Part shown: piece by piece, positions 52,451-62,308 of the stretch
How positions within the stretch are numbered: the stretch's first letter is position 1
How the letters are laid out: every line of letters begins with the position of its first letter
Origin: Deltaproteobacteria bacterium
Lineage (GTDB): Bacteria > Desulfobacterota > DSM-4660 > Desulfatiglandales > Desulfatiglandaceae
Direction: 5' to 3'
Length of the DNA stretch: 64,000 nt
Assembly (NCBI GenBank): GCA_021737785.1
Contig: JAIPDI010000005.1
Span: forward strand, 62,001 to 126,000
Position numbers and translations under genes: made by a program
The notes under the pieces: model-generated
The model's database searches: none
What the model saw: only the letters and a program-made list of their open reading frames with translations
Told to the model about the DNA's origin: nothing

Positions 52451-52756
52451 TCCCTTTCTTTACTCAGGTTGGGTGGGGGGGCGTCCACTGAATCGGCTGA
52501 CAAAATCAGGCTATGACCAAATTTGGCCTTGACAATATTCAGTTAATCCCTGCGATCCAGCTTAGCAATAGGAACGGCATCCACAAGGTTGTTTCGAATA
52601 ACCGGTCAAAAATATTGATCATCAGTGCACACCACTGGCTCTCTTTGCTGCCATAGCGCCAGGTAATTGGACCCTGTTGGGATCAGCTTCCCGTTCATCG
52701 GTGCGATCGCGGTTTGAAGGCCGCTTCCACAGAATAGGTCCTATGCAGCCAAAGGA

Positions 52757-52984
52757 TTGCTAAATGGTTGTGCATTGACTTGGAAACCCGCCTCGGATAA
52801 CATTGAGGCATCGGAATCCATTATCGAAGCATTTGAGGTGGACTTCGCCGAACCCGAACACCTTGTCTTTCAGGCCGGCTACCTGACCATTGAACGGGAA
52901 CACCGGGCGGCAGGCAAGACTTTTTACAGGCTGCGCTATCCCAACATGGAGGTGAAAAGCAGCCTGTCGGATTATATATTCTGA
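52757..52984 (+). pseudogene. Fragment of AAA-ATPase-like/PD-(D/E)xK nuclease protein
   Basis: The 75-codon frame contains FEVDFAEPEHLVFQAGYLTI and YRLRYPNMEVKSSLSDYIF. This resembles the middle of the AAA-ATPase_like (PF09820/PDDEXK_9) proteins, which are often found in multiple decayed copies. Both ends are missing, and the upstream bases to 52715 contain a stop in frame. The preceding 306-base gap (52451-52756) holds no recognisable gene. I rate it a pseudogene remnant. Confidence 0.6.
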
Positions 52985-53018
52985 ATCTCTATTCCCCTGA
53001 CAAAAAATTGGGCGCTCC

Positions 53019-54479
53019 ATGATCCAGAATCTCACATTGACGACCTCTTTGATCTCTGTTGTCCACTGGGTGATTGTTATCGCCCTTTCCATTCGCGTGA
53101 TCATGAGACGTCTTCCGGTCGGCGTCTCCCTGGCATGGCTTGCGGTGATCTTCAGCATCCCCTTTGTGGGGGCTGTGACGTACCTGCTCATCGGGGAGAA
53201 CCGATTGGGCCGCAAGTATGCGAAGCGCGCCACCGCCATCCACGGGGTCTACAGCAAGTGGCAGGAGGACCTCCGGGCGAGGATCTCGCATCTCCCGTGG
53301 CCTGAGGATTCAACGGCGGCCTCCCTCCAGTACCATGCGAAAACACTGGTGGGATTTCCTCCCATGCAGGGGAACCGGCTCAGACTGATGGATGACTTCA
53401 AGACGGTCTTCGCGTCCATTATTGCTGACCTGGATCAGGCCGGGCGGACATGCCATCTTGAATTCTATATCTGGCACATGGGCGGAATGGCGGATGAGGT
53501 GGGAGAGGCACTGATCCGGGCCGCAGCGCGCGGAGTGGTTTGTCGTGTTCTAGTGGACGCCGTCGGAAGCAAAGGATTCCTCAAAAGCGGGCTCTCCCGA
53601 CAGCTTCGGGATGCCGGCGTCCACGTGGCCGCCTCTCTCCCGGTAGGCCCTTTACAACTCCTGACGACCCGGGCCGATCTTAGAAATCACCGGAAAATCA
53701 TTGTTATCGACGGAGAAATCGCCTATACCGGCAGCCAGAATCTGGTGGACCCTCGTTTCTTCAAGCAGGACGAGGGGGTGGGACAGTGGATCGACGCCAT
53801 GGTGCGGATGGAGGGCCCCGGGGTCGAGGCCCTGGCAGGGATATTCATTGAGGGCTGGGAGCTGGATACCGGCGAGGGCCTTGAAGACCTTGAGACCACC
53901 AGCGATGTGGGCCCGGTATCGTCGAGGGGACCGTCCACGGTGCAGGTGGTCCCTTCGGGCCCCGGATTCAAGCCCGATGCCATCCGCCAGTTGCTGCTTA
54001 GCGCCATCTACTCGGCCCGCAGGGAACTGGTGATCACCACCCCTTATTTTGTGCCGGACGACACGGTCCATACGGCCCTGATCTCTGCGGCCCACCGGGG
54101 CGTCGAGGTCACAATTGTGGTCCCCTCAAGATTGGATTCACGGCTTGCGTATTATGCCGGCCGGTCGCTTTACGATGATCTCCTCTCGGCAGGCGTCCGG
54201 ATGATAGGGTTCAAAGGAGGGTTGTTGCATACCAAATCGATTACCGTGGACCGGGAGTTCTCCGTATTCGGCTCGGTCAATCTGGACATGCGCAGTCTGT
54301 GGCTCGATTTCGAAATCTCACTGTTCGTCTACGACGCTGAGTTTACAGAGAGGGTGCATGCCATGCAGGCCGGATATATGGCGGATGGGGAGGTCGTGGA
54401 TTTGGCTGAGTGGCGAAAACGGCCGGCAATTCAACGATTTGTCGAGAATGCGTCCCATCTTGTGGGACCGCTTCTCTGA
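53019..54479 (+). CDS. cls: Cardiolipin synthase
   Basis: Cls joins phosphatidylglycerols to make cardiolipin in the inner membrane. The 486-residue protein begins with two membrane helices (LTTSLISVVHWVIVIALSIRV and SLAWLAVIFSIPFVGAVTYLLIG). It then has two PLD-type HKD motifs: NHRKIIVIDGEIAYTGSQN in the first half and LHTKSITVDREFSVFGSVN in the second. Length and layout match ClsA-type enzymes. The ATG at 53019 lies 34 bases after the fragment's stop, which itself is not related. Confidence 0.95.
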   Translation: MIQNLTLTTSLISVVHWVIVIALSIRVIMRRLPVGVSLAWLAVIFSIPFVGAVTYLLIGENRLGRKYAKRATAIHGVYSKWQEDLRARISHLPWPEDSTAASLQYHAKTLVGFPPMQGNRLRLMDDFKTVFASIIADLDQAGRTCHLEFYIWHMGGMADEVGEALIRAAARGVVCRVLVDAVGSKGFLKSGLSRQLRDAGVHVAASLPVGPLQLLTTRADLRNHRKIIVIDGEIAYTGSQNLVDPRFFKQDEGVGQWIDAMVRMEGPGVEALAGIFIEGWELDTGEGLEDLETTSDVGPVSSRGPSTVQVVPSGPGFKPDAIRQLLLSAIYSARRELVITTPYFVPDDTVHTALISAAHRGVEVTIVVPSRLDSRLAYYAGRSLYDDLLSAGVRMIGFKGGLLHTKSITVDREFSVFGSVNLDMRSLWLDFEISLFVYDAEFTERVHAMQAGYMADGEVVDLAEWRKRPAIQRFVENASHLVGPLL

Positions 54480-54524
54480 ACCGGAACCCGCTGTCCGATC
54501 GAGAGAGAACCCGCGTTACCCCTT

Positions 54525-54878
54525 TCAGCCGCCGTTTCTCTCCAGGATCAGAAGGCCCACCAGGTAATGTCCTTTGAACGGGCCTTGGTCCAGCCGTGTA
54601 ATATGTTCGATCTTCGTCTTCAGGTGTTCGGCCGAACCTGAGGCGTTCCCCGGATTGTATTTCATCTCCAATACATCGCCCTCATTGAGGTACTTCAGCG
54701 CAGCGGAGGTCTCATTTACCAGAATGCCGAGGCCCCATGGCGACATATCCCGCACTCTGAACTGGTGGACAGGGAGTTCACGGCTGACGGCGAACTCCAC
54801 GCTGTAGTAGTCCGTGAGAATCTTTCGGGGTTCGGATCTCTTTTTGTGCCCTGTCTCCTTTTCTTTCCATGGATCCAT
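54525..54878 (-). CDS. PilZ-domain (c-di-GMP-binding) protein
   Basis: The protein from ATG 54878 has 117 residues; an upstream in-frame start at 54926 is possible. The PilZ marks are the RSEPRK arginine motif and, about 35 residues later, VRDMSPWGLGILV, the D-x-S-x2-G motif. These bind cyclic-di-GMP. It would be a small c-di-GMP effector, output unknown. It is convergent with cls, and close to a chemosensory cluster that may control c-di-GMP, which fits but does not prove a link. Confidence 0.82.
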   Translation of the reverse strand: MDPWKEKETGHKKRSEPRKILTDYYSVEFAVSRELPVHQFRVRDMSPWGLGILVNETSAALKYLNEGDVLEMKYNPGNASGSAEHLKTKIEHITRLDQGPFKGHYLVGLLILERNGG

Positions 54879-54972
54879 ATTGAACCTCGTCCGGATATCC
54901 GGCCCAGGCATGTCTTGCAGGTCCATCTGCCGCAGTCGGTGGTGTCACCGTATAAATCAAGCTCTGTGAAGA

Positions 54973-54999
54973 AAAATCGTATTATTTTTAAACGATTTT
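54973..54999. promoter_or_regulatory. AT-rich inverted repeat upstream of the PilZ gene
   Basis: AAAATCGT and ACGATTTT are separated by an 11-base AT-rich loop. It lies about 95 bases upstream of the PilZ start and 250 bases before the first chemoreceptor gene, in a 321-base gap with no gene. It may be an operator; there is no T-tract that would make it a terminator. Confidence 0.3.
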
Positions 55000-55247
55000 G
55001 CACCTAAAGTCCATACTTTTTTTGGTTATGGCTCATTGTTGACTGTTCAGAACCTTCCCGCGCATGCGTTCAGGGGCAACACGCTGTTCCCAGACGCCGG
55101 TTTGAAACGGTTGCATCCTTCAACATAGTGTTATATACATTCCAGGGAGATGCATTCTTAGGTACGCAGTCATTTCGTTGTCAGACACCCTTTTAAATCG
55201 ATCGATGGGGCGCCCACCAATCCCGTCCAGGGCCCGGAGGCTGGGGC

Positions 55248-57305
55248 ATGAGGTTTACGTTACGGCTGAAGATTCTTCTGATGGTTGGCATTATCACGCT
55301 CTCGTCCCTCCTGGGCTATATCGTGTTGACCTATAATGCCCGGGTGATCGGGAACAGACTTCAGGTTGAAACCGAAGACCATATCAAGGCGATTGTGGGG
55401 AAAAATGCCGGGGAGATCGAATCCGCCATGCTCCTTATGGAGAGAACCGCGGATGCCCTTGCCACTACAGGAGAGGCCTTTTATGCGATTCATAAGGCCA
55501 CGGCACAGGATATCACGGAACAAATCAAGGGATACCTTATCAACACCTTCAAGAAGGTCCCGAAGGCGATCGGAGGCGGTCTCTGGTACGAACCCCATGC
55601 CCTGTTTGAAGAAAGAGAACGTTTCGGGGCCTATGTTTATCGGGAAAACGACCAGGTTTTCTTCACCTGGGATCTGAATACGGAGGCGTATGACTATCAT
55701 CGACAGGCATGGTATCTCCTTGCCATCCCGGAGGACTGGAACCGGTCCCAGCAAAGACCTTCCAGGATTTACTGGACAGATCCCTATTTTGACGAGGCCG
55801 CAACCAAGGCCCTCATGATTACGGTGGATGCCCTGATGCATGACCTGGAGGGTAAAGTGATAGGGCTCTCTACGGTTGACTTCAGTCTGGAGGGATTGAA
55901 AGACATGGTGGCCAGGATGACCGTCACCCCCAATGCCTTGCCATTTGCCGTGGACGTGTCCAGCGGTCTCCTCATCTCTTTTCCTTCTGATCCCTCCAAG
56001 GTCTTGAAGAATATCGCCGATCTCGGCTGGGGAGAAAAGATCGAGGAGATCAAGAACGTCCGTCCGGGAGAGGTGATCGCCACCCTGGCCACACTCCAAG
56101 GGAAGGAGTTTTTCCTGGTGTATACGGTCTCTTCCACCGGGACCGCCCTCGGCATCCTGGCGCCCCATGACGAACTCTACGCCCATATCAACGAACTTAA
56201 TCGGGCCAATATGGTCACGTCACTCATCATTATCTCGATCCAGGTGGTTCTTTATCTGCTCATTGCATTCTTCATGGTGAGACGTATCTGCAATCCCATC
56301 AGCAGATTGACCGATGTGGCCCAGGAGATTGCAGCAGGCAATCTCGCCGGTGCGTCGGGGTCTCTGGCCGCAATCGAGGCCAAAAACCGATCAGACAAGG
56401 ATGAAACCGGACAGCTGTTGGCCGCGTTCCAGGGAATGAATAGAGACCTCACCGCCCTTTTCGGACAGGTCCAGCGATCCGGAACCCAGGTCAGTTCATC
56501 CTCGGCACAGATCGCCGCCTCCTCAAAGCAGATGGAGGCCACTGTCAGCGAGCAGGCCGCGGCCACGCATCAGGTCAGCGTTTCCTCCAAGCAGATTTCC
56601 GCCACCGCAAGCACGCTGGCGAACACCGTCAATGAGGTGACAACGTCTGCGACTGAGACGGCAGGTCTGGCCGAAGCGGGTCAGAAGGGCCTGGAAGGGA
56701 TGGAACAATCGATGCAAGGCGTGCTCAAGGGATCTGAATCGGTTTCGGCAAAACTGGAGGAAATCAAAGAAAACACATTAAATATCAGTACGATTGTATC
56801 TACCATGACAAGGGTCGCGGATCAGACCAACCTTCTCTCACTCAATGCGGCGATCGAGGCTGAAAAGGCCGGGGAATACGGCCTTGGATTCTCTGTGGTG
56901 GCAAGGGAAATCCGCAGGTTGGCGGACCAGACCTCCGTAGCCGTGCTGGACATCGAGGATATGGTCAAGAGGATGGAGGCATCCGTATCGGACGGGGCCG
57001 CTGAAATGGAAACCTTTTCCGAAGACGTGCGTGTCGCGGTCAGCGACATCAACAAGATCGGAAGGCAATTGGATGGGATCATGGAAAGGGTCCGGTCTCT
57101 CCCCCCCCGTTTCGAATCGGTCAATGAAGGGATGGAAACCCAATCCCGGAGCGCAGGCCGAATCAGCGAGACCATGGAACAGTTGAACCTGACGGCCCAG
57201 CATACACTGAAGGCGCTGAGGGAATTCAATCTTTCGGCCGAGTACCTGAGGGACGCGGCCCAGATCCTCCAAGATGCGGTTGCCCGCTTCAGGGTAACCG
57301 AATGA
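55248..57305 (+). CDS. Methyl-accepting chemotaxis protein with dCache sensor
   Basis: The 685-residue receptor has a first membrane helix (ILLMVGIITLSSLLGYIVL), then a periplasmic double-Cache domain (GGGLWYEPHALFEERERFGAYVY, then RIYWTDPYFDEAATKALMITV). A second helix (MVTSLIIISIQVVLYLLIAFFMV) follows. HAMP begins with RRICNPISRLTDVAQEIAAGN. The signalling tip is NLLSLNAAIEAEKAGEYGLG with EIRRLADQTSVAV. This tip pattern is close to WspA-type receptors. It is the first of three receptors in a row; the second starts 19 bases later. The ATG is preceded by GGAGGCTGGGGC. Confidence 0.93.
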   Translation: MRFTLRLKILLMVGIITLSSLLGYIVLTYNARVIGNRLQVETEDHIKAIVGKNAGEIESAMLLMERTADALATTGEAFYAIHKATAQDITEQIKGYLINTFKKVPKAIGGGLWYEPHALFEERERFGAYVYRENDQVFFTWDLNTEAYDYHRQAWYLLAIPEDWNRSQQRPSRIYWTDPYFDEAATKALMITVDALMHDLEGKVIGLSTVDFSLEGLKDMVARMTVTPNALPFAVDVSSGLLISFPSDPSKVLKNIADLGWGEKIEEIKNVRPGEVIATLATLQGKEFFLVYTVSSTGTALGILAPHDELYAHINELNRANMVTSLIIISIQVVLYLLIAFFMVRRICNPISRLTDVAQEIAAGNLAGASGSLAAIEAKNRSDKDETGQLLAAFQGMNRDLTALFGQVQRSGTQVSSSSAQIAASSKQMEATVSEQAAATHQVSVSSKQISATASTLANTVNEVTTSATETAGLAEAGQKGLEGMEQSMQGVLKGSESVSAKLEEIKENTLNISTIVSTMTRVADQTNLLSLNAAIEAEKAGEYGLGFSVVAREIRRLADQTSVAVLDIEDMVKRMEASVSDGAAEMETFSEDVRVAVSDINKIGRQLDGIMERVRSLPPRFESVNEGMETQSRSAGRISETMEQLNLTAQHTLKALREFNLSAEYLRDAAQILQDAVARFRVTE

Positions 57306-57324
57306 CGTGTGGAAGGGAAACGAC

Positions 57325-59532
57325 ATGAGATTAATGCTCAGGCACAAGGTCATCGGCCTCCCGGTCCTGGCGGCCATCCTGCCGGTCCTGGCCATGTTTG
57401 TTTTGACATTCATGGAAAAAAGCAGCGTCACACACAAAATCGAAGGGGAACTGGATCTTCTTGCACGTGACAGCATGAAAGGGATTGCGATAGCCATCAG
57501 GGATACCTGCCAGGTCACGAGCCATATGATACAGAAGGATGTGGACCGGCGCCTCGAGGATGGGGATTCCTTTTTTTCGGCCCTCGGAGGGCTCTCCTTG
57601 GGTTTTGAAGAGGTCTCATGGACCGCAGTGAATCAGTTTACGGGTGAAGAAAAAAAAGTGTCTCTTCCCAAAATGCTTATCGACGGGGTCACCTGGCTGG
57701 GACAAAATGAAAGATTGGATGAATCGACCCCTGTTATTGACGATGCCAAGATGAAATTCGGAGGAGACTATGCCATCTTTCAGCGGATGAATGAAAAGGG
57801 AGATATGATTCAGGTGGCAACCACCCTGCCCACTCAGGATGGGCATCGCGCCACCGGAAGCTACATTCCCGCAACGACCCAGGGCATTTCGGTCCCCGTG
57901 GTTTCAACCGTGCTTCAGGGGAAGACATACAAGGGCCTGGCTGAAATAAACAAGCGGTGGTATGTCTCCGGTTTCAAGCCGATCAGCGATAAAACCGGGA
58001 AAATTATAGGGATGCTGTTTACAGGGATACCCGATAAGATCCCCGACAGCCTGCGACAGGTCATTTTGAACATGAAGGTGGGGAAGACGGGGTATGTATA
58101 TGTCCTCGGCGGCCGATTCCCCCACCACAGGGGACATTATATCATTTCAAAGGACGGCGAACGGGACGGCGAGAATATCTGGGATTCCAAAGACGCAAAC
58201 GGCCGTTATTATATTCAGGATATCATAAATAAGGCGACGGCGCTGAAAGGAAACGAGGTGGTATTTGAGCGGTATCCATGGCGGAACATCGGGGAGGACA
58301 AAGACAGATGGAAGGTTGTCGCCGTCACCTATTTTGAACCCTGGGACTGGGTAATCGGGGCCGGCGCATACGAAGAGGATTATTATGATGCGAGGCAGAA
58401 GGTTGAAGCCTCCATGTCTCACATGCTGTGGGTGATGATCCTGAGCGGACTTGCCGTGCTTATTCCCATCGTCGGAATAGCCCTGTTTTTCGGGAACAGG
58501 ATCACCAGACGCCTCATCCAGATCACGTCCATATCAAGGAAAATCGCCAAGGGGGATCTCTCGGCGGCCGCTGCCGCAGTCAGATCCCTGGCGGCTGCAG
58601 ATGATCCTGACGGCAGGCGCAGGACTGACGATGAAACAGGACACCTCCTCAGTTCCATCAAGACGATGACGGAAAATCTCAATGCCCTGGTGGGGCAGGT
58701 CCAGCGTTCCGGGATTCAGGTCACCTCTTCTTCCACGCAACTGGCGGCGACGGCCAAGGAACAGGAGACCACCATGGCCAATCAGGTGGCATCCACCAAT
58801 AAGGTGGTCAGGTCCATAAAAGAGATCTCCGAGGTTGCCGCCCGGTTGGTAGAGACCATGGAGCAGGTCGCCTCCAAGTCTCAGGATACTGCCGGTTTTG
58901 CGACCAAGGGTCAGACAGACCTGGCCCGCATGGAGGCGGCCATGCAGCATATGGAGACGGCCTCCAGGTCTATTTCAGGCCGATTGGAGACCATCAATGA
59001 AAAGGCGGAGAACATCACCAACGTGGTCACCACCATTACCAAGGTCGCGGATCAGACCAATCTCCTCTCCCTCAATGCGGCCATCGAAGCGGAAAAGGCC
59101 GGAGAGTATGGAAGGGGATTCAACGTGGTGGCCCGGGAGATACGGAGATTAGCGGATCAGACCGCGGTGGCCACCCTCGACATCGACAAGATGGTCCAGG
59201 AGATGCAATCGGCCGTATCCGCCGGCGTCATGGAGATGGACAAGTTCATCGCCGAAGTCAATCGCAGTGCGGAAGATGTGGGAAGGATCAGCGTCCAGTT
59301 GGCCCGGATCATCGAACAGGTCCAGGCCCTGTCTCCTGATTTCGAAAATGTCAATGTGGCCATGGGAAGACAGTCTGAGAACGCCCAAAAGATCAATAGC
59401 TCCATAACGAGTCTAAGCGAAGAGATACAGATGGTGACCGAATCATTGCACGAGTCGTTTTCCGCTATTGAGCAACTGAATGATGCGGCCAGAGGGCTCC
59501 AAAACCAGGTATCGCGATTCAAGGTGAGCTGA
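57325..59532 (+). CDS. Methyl-accepting chemotaxis protein with Cache_3-Cache_2 sensor
   Basis: From ATG 57325 the receptor has 735 residues; GTG 57307 is a weaker alternative. A first helix (VIGLPVLAAILPVLAMFVLTF) leads to a large Cache 3/Cache 2 fusion domain (KGLAEINKRWYVSGFKPISD, GKTGYVYVLGG, DRWKVVAVTYFEPWDWVIGAGAYE). A second helix (VMILSGLAVLIPIVGIALFFG), HAMP and an MCP signalling domain follow. From about 58690 the DNA is nearly identical to the third receptor (from about 61350), so the C-terminal halves arose by recent duplication or gene conversion. Ligand unknown. Confidence 0.93.
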   Translation: MRLMLRHKVIGLPVLAAILPVLAMFVLTFMEKSSVTHKIEGELDLLARDSMKGIAIAIRDTCQVTSHMIQKDVDRRLEDGDSFFSALGGLSLGFEEVSWTAVNQFTGEEKKVSLPKMLIDGVTWLGQNERLDESTPVIDDAKMKFGGDYAIFQRMNEKGDMIQVATTLPTQDGHRATGSYIPATTQGISVPVVSTVLQGKTYKGLAEINKRWYVSGFKPISDKTGKIIGMLFTGIPDKIPDSLRQVILNMKVGKTGYVYVLGGRFPHHRGHYIISKDGERDGENIWDSKDANGRYYIQDIINKATALKGNEVVFERYPWRNIGEDKDRWKVVAVTYFEPWDWVIGAGAYEEDYYDARQKVEASMSHMLWVMILSGLAVLIPIVGIALFFGNRITRRLIQITSISRKIAKGDLSAAAAAVRSLAAADDPDGRRRTDDETGHLLSSIKTMTENLNALVGQVQRSGIQVTSSSTQLAATAKEQETTMANQVASTNKVVRSIKEISEVAARLVETMEQVASKSQDTAGFATKGQTDLARMEAAMQHMETASRSISGRLETINEKAENITNVVTTITKVADQTNLLSLNAAIEAEKAGEYGRGFNVVAREIRRLADQTAVATLDIDKMVQEMQSAVSAGVMEMDKFIAEVNRSAEDVGRISVQLARIIEQVQALSPDFENVNVAMGRQSENAQKINSSITSLSEEIQMVTESLHESFSAIEQLNDAARGLQNQVSRFKVS

Positions 59533-59549
59533 GCCGGCACAGCCGGGAC

Positions 59550-59680
59550 CCAAGATGTCTCACACAGAGCCACAGAGCCACAAAGAGACAGAAAAATTTT
59601 GTGCTTTTTGCGACAGAAATCTAAGAGATAAGACCCTGACGCCTTTGGCTGGCGCCTGATGTCTTATGCCTTATCAGGAG
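59550..59680. repeat. CCACAGAGCCACAAAG-type repeat
   Basis: The gap after the second receptor holds TCTCACACAGAGCCACAGAG and a closely following GCCACAAAGAGAC, then GCCTTTGGCTGGCGCC and GATGTCTTATGCCTTATC words. The first word occurs also at 51212-51235. It ends at the ribosome site of the binding-protein gene. Confidence 0.7.
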
Positions 59681-59685
59681 GTCGA

Positions 59686-60501
59686 ATGTCGAACCTATGG
59701 TCAAGATTTCAGGTTTCTAATTTTTCAACATTCACTTTTTATTTTTCAATATTCAATATTCGATGGCTTGCATGCGGTGTTCTTGCCGCAGTCTGCTTCC
59801 TATCCGTTGATGTCGCGCCTTCCTGGTCCGACCGGAAAGAGCTGACAATGGCTGTCGGACTGGCCCTGCCCCCCTATAACATCCCGGAAACAGATTCGGG
59901 AATCGAGATGGATATCGTGCGCGAGGCGCTCAAGATCAAAGGCTATGCCGTGAAACCCAAATATGTGCCCTTTGCGCGAGTCAGAAGAGAGCTGATGAAT
60001 CGCGACGTGGACGGCGCATTGACCATTAATCCGGATTCCGGCATCGAGGCCTTTTATTCGGATGGGCACCTGGTTTGTCAGAATATCGTTGTCACCCTGA
60101 AAAAAAACGGCTTCCGTGTGGATGAGATCGCCGACCTTAAGGACAAGAGCGTGCTTGCATTTCAAGACGCCACCCTCTATTTGGGGAAGGAATTCGCCGC
60201 CATGGCCGAGCAGAATGATCAATACAAGGAAATCGCCAAGCAGGAGATCCAGATCAATCTCCTGTACACCAATCGGGTGGACGCCGTTGTCCTCGACAAA
60301 AATATCTTTTATCACCATCGGAACCACAATACCGTGGTGGATACGTCCCAGGATATCGATATCTGGTATATTTTTCCACCCACCACCTTCAGCGTCGCCT
60401 TCATAGATGAAACGGTGAGGGACGATTTTAACGAGGGCCTGAAACAACTGCGGGCGACAGGCCGCTATGATGAGATCGTCAAGCAATATATAACCCCCTG
60501 A
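59686..60501 (+). CDS. Periplasmic solute-binding protein (SBP_bac_3 type)
   Basis: From ATG 59686 the protein has 271 residues. CAGGAGG lies 5 bases upstream; an earlier start at 59659 lacks one. A hydrophobic signal (IRWLACGVLAAVCFLSVDVAPS) is preceded by a long N-region. The mature part has the family features LPPYNIPETDSGIEMDIVREALKIKG, then DGALTINPDSG and LYTNRVDAVVLD. It resembles amino-acid-type binding proteins but no transporter genes are nearby. Its place between two receptors suggests it presents a ligand to a chemoreceptor. Confidence 0.82.
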   Translation: MSNLWSRFQVSNFSTFTFYFSIFNIRWLACGVLAAVCFLSVDVAPSWSDRKELTMAVGLALPPYNIPETDSGIEMDIVREALKIKGYAVKPKYVPFARVRRELMNRDVDGALTINPDSGIEAFYSDGHLVCQNIVVTLKKNGFRVDEIADLKDKSVLAFQDATLYLGKEFAAMAEQNDQYKEIAKQEIQINLLYTNRVDAVVLDKNIFYHHRNHNTVVDTSQDIDIWYIFPPTTFSVAFIDETVRDDFNEGLKQLRATGRYDEIVKQYITP

Positions 60502-60539
60502 CTCGAAATTGAAATCCGGAATTCGACGGAGCGATGGTC

Positions 60540-62192
60540 ATGCGTGATTGGAGCATTATAACCAAGATAGTGGCGGCTGCCTGCGGCATCGTGTGCACCC
60601 TGGTGCTGCTGGGCGGATTTGTGCTGATCAAGTTCGAAATAAACATGGTGGGCACCTTCACCAGGCAGATCCTGACGGAATTGAATGAGTTTATCGATAT
60701 GCGGGCGACCCAGGAAAAGGACTCCCTCCACCAGAATGTCCGGTTCAATGCGGAGATCCTGAGCGGCGTCGGCGCCACCTATCTGTACAATCTCGATCAG
60801 GACGGCATGAAGCAGTCTTTGCGGCCCTTTATGAATTACCGGGAAATCGTCGCCATACAGGTCCTGGATGAAAAGGGAAAGCCTTTTGCCGCTGCCTGGA
60901 GAGCGCCCGGAATCAGCATAGGGGACGCGCTTCCCGGCGATCTGAAACTGAACGAGGCCCTCTCGGTTTCCGTGGATTGCATGCACAATAAAAAGAAAAT
61001 CGGAAGTTTTCATGTCTACTACACCGACGCCATATTGAAAGACCGGATTATCGCGCTGAAAACGAGTGCCTCCCGGGAGGCAGAGGCCTTTGAAAACGCC
61101 GCCCGGTCGGAACTCGACCGCGCCATTGTCAGCCAGACGATCGGCGTCTTTGTGATCCTTATGACCCTTGTGATTTCCTTAATCTTTTTTCTGAGGGCAT
61201 TGGTCCTTAAGCCGTTGAAGGCGGTTTCCGAAGCGGCGCGTCAACTCTCCAATTTCAACCTTGGGGTCCGCATCACCGCCACATCCAATGATGAGATCGG
61301 CAAACTCCTACGGGCCATCGACGGCATGGCCGATTCGTTTCGACAGGTTGTCGGCCAGGTCCAGCGGTCCGGGATCCAAGTCACCTCCTCTTCCACCGAA
61401 TTGGCTGCCACGGCCAAGGAGCAGGAGACGACCATGGCCAACCAGGTGGCATCCACCAACCGGATGGTGACCTCGGTGGAACAGATTTCGGAAGTCGCCG
61501 AGCAGTTGGTGGTGACAGTGGAGCAGGTGGCCTCCATGTCCCAGGAGACGGCCGGTTTTGCCACCAAGGGCCAGACAGACCTGGCCCGCATGGAGGCGGC
61601 CATGCGCAATATGGAAACGGCCTCCAGGTCCATTTCGGGCCGGCTGGAGACCATTAATGAAAAGGCGGAGAACATCACCAATGTGGTCACCACCATTACC
61701 AAGGTTGCGGATCAGACCAATCTCCTCTCCCTTAATGCGGCTATCGAGGCGGAGAAGGCCGGAGAATATGGAAGGGGATTCAACGTGGTGGCCCGGGAGA
61801 TCCGCAGACTGGCCGACCAGACCGCCGTGGCCACCCTCGATATCGACCAGATGGTTCAGGAGATGCAGTCGGCCGTATCCGCGGGCGTCATGGAGATGGA
61901 CAAATTCATTGCCGAGGTCAACCGCAGTGCCGAAGATGTGGGAAGGATCAGCGTCCAATTGGCCCGGATCATCGAACAGGTCCAGACCCTGTCCCCGAAT
62001 TTCGAGAATGTCAACGTGGCCATGGGGCAGCAGTCGGAAAACGCCCAGAAGATTAATCAATCCATGATCCATTTAAGTGAAGAGATGCAGGAAACCATGG
62101 ATTCCCTGCGTGAGACCTATGCCGCCATTGAACAATTGAATGAGGCGGCAAGGGGCCTGCAGGACGAGGTGTCCAAGTTCAAGGTGAGCTGA
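60540..62192 (+). CDS. Methyl-accepting chemotaxis protein, short sensor
   Basis: From ATG 60540 the receptor has 550 residues; GGAG lies 9-10 bases upstream, while ATG 60534 is only 3-4 bases after it. The first helix is AAACGIVCTLVLLGGFVLIKF. A periplasmic part of about 150 residues follows with a single small sensor (QKQSLRPF-like segment DQDGMKQSLRPFMNYREIVAIQV). A second helix (GVFVILMTLVISLIFFLRALV), HAMP and a signalling domain with NLLSLNAAIEAEKAGEYGRG and EIRRLADQTAVATLDIDQM follow. The last 840 bases are nearly identical to those of the second receptor. Confidence 0.92.
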   Translation: MRDWSIITKIVAAACGIVCTLVLLGGFVLIKFEINMVGTFTRQILTELNEFIDMRATQEKDSLHQNVRFNAEILSGVGATYLYNLDQDGMKQSLRPFMNYREIVAIQVLDEKGKPFAAAWRAPGISIGDALPGDLKLNEALSVSVDCMHNKKKIGSFHVYYTDAILKDRIIALKTSASREAEAFENAARSELDRAIVSQTIGVFVILMTLVISLIFFLRALVLKPLKAVSEAARQLSNFNLGVRITATSNDEIGKLLRAIDGMADSFRQVVGQVQRSGIQVTSSSTELAATAKEQETTMANQVASTNRMVTSVEQISEVAEQLVVTVEQVASMSQETAGFATKGQTDLARMEAAMRNMETASRSISGRLETINEKAENITNVVTTITKVADQTNLLSLNAAIEAEKAGEYGRGFNVVAREIRRLADQTAVATLDIDQMVQEMQSAVSAGVMEMDKFIAEVNRSAEDVGRISVQLARIIEQVQTLSPNFENVNVAMGQQSENAQKINQSMIHLSEEMQETMDSLRETYAAIEQLNEAARGLQDEVSKFKVS

Positions 62193-62194
62193 CA

Positions 62195-62300
62195 GGGGTT
62201 TTGGCTGATGGCTGATAAGCTCATAAGCGGGTCAGCGGCGCTGGGCCCAATCCCGCTTTTCAGCATGCGGATAAAGAACCTTGGGCCTTGCGCCTCATGA
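62195..62300. repeat. GGCTGATGGCTGATAAGC-type repeat
   Basis: The gap after the third receptor holds GGCTGATGGCTGATAAGC, then CAATCCCGCTTTTCAGC and CTTGGGCCTTGCGCCTC. The words match those of the 7.0 kb and 63.1 kb tracts. It runs into the 5' end of the second binding-protein gene. Confidence 0.7.
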
Positions 62301-62308
62301 GGTTGACC

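Noticed and set aside
52560-52700. Short minus-strand frames in the gap before the ATPase fragment
   Set aside because: Frames MNGKLIPTGSNYLALWQ and WRYGSKESQWCALMINIF are short, overlap in different phases and match nothing I recognise.
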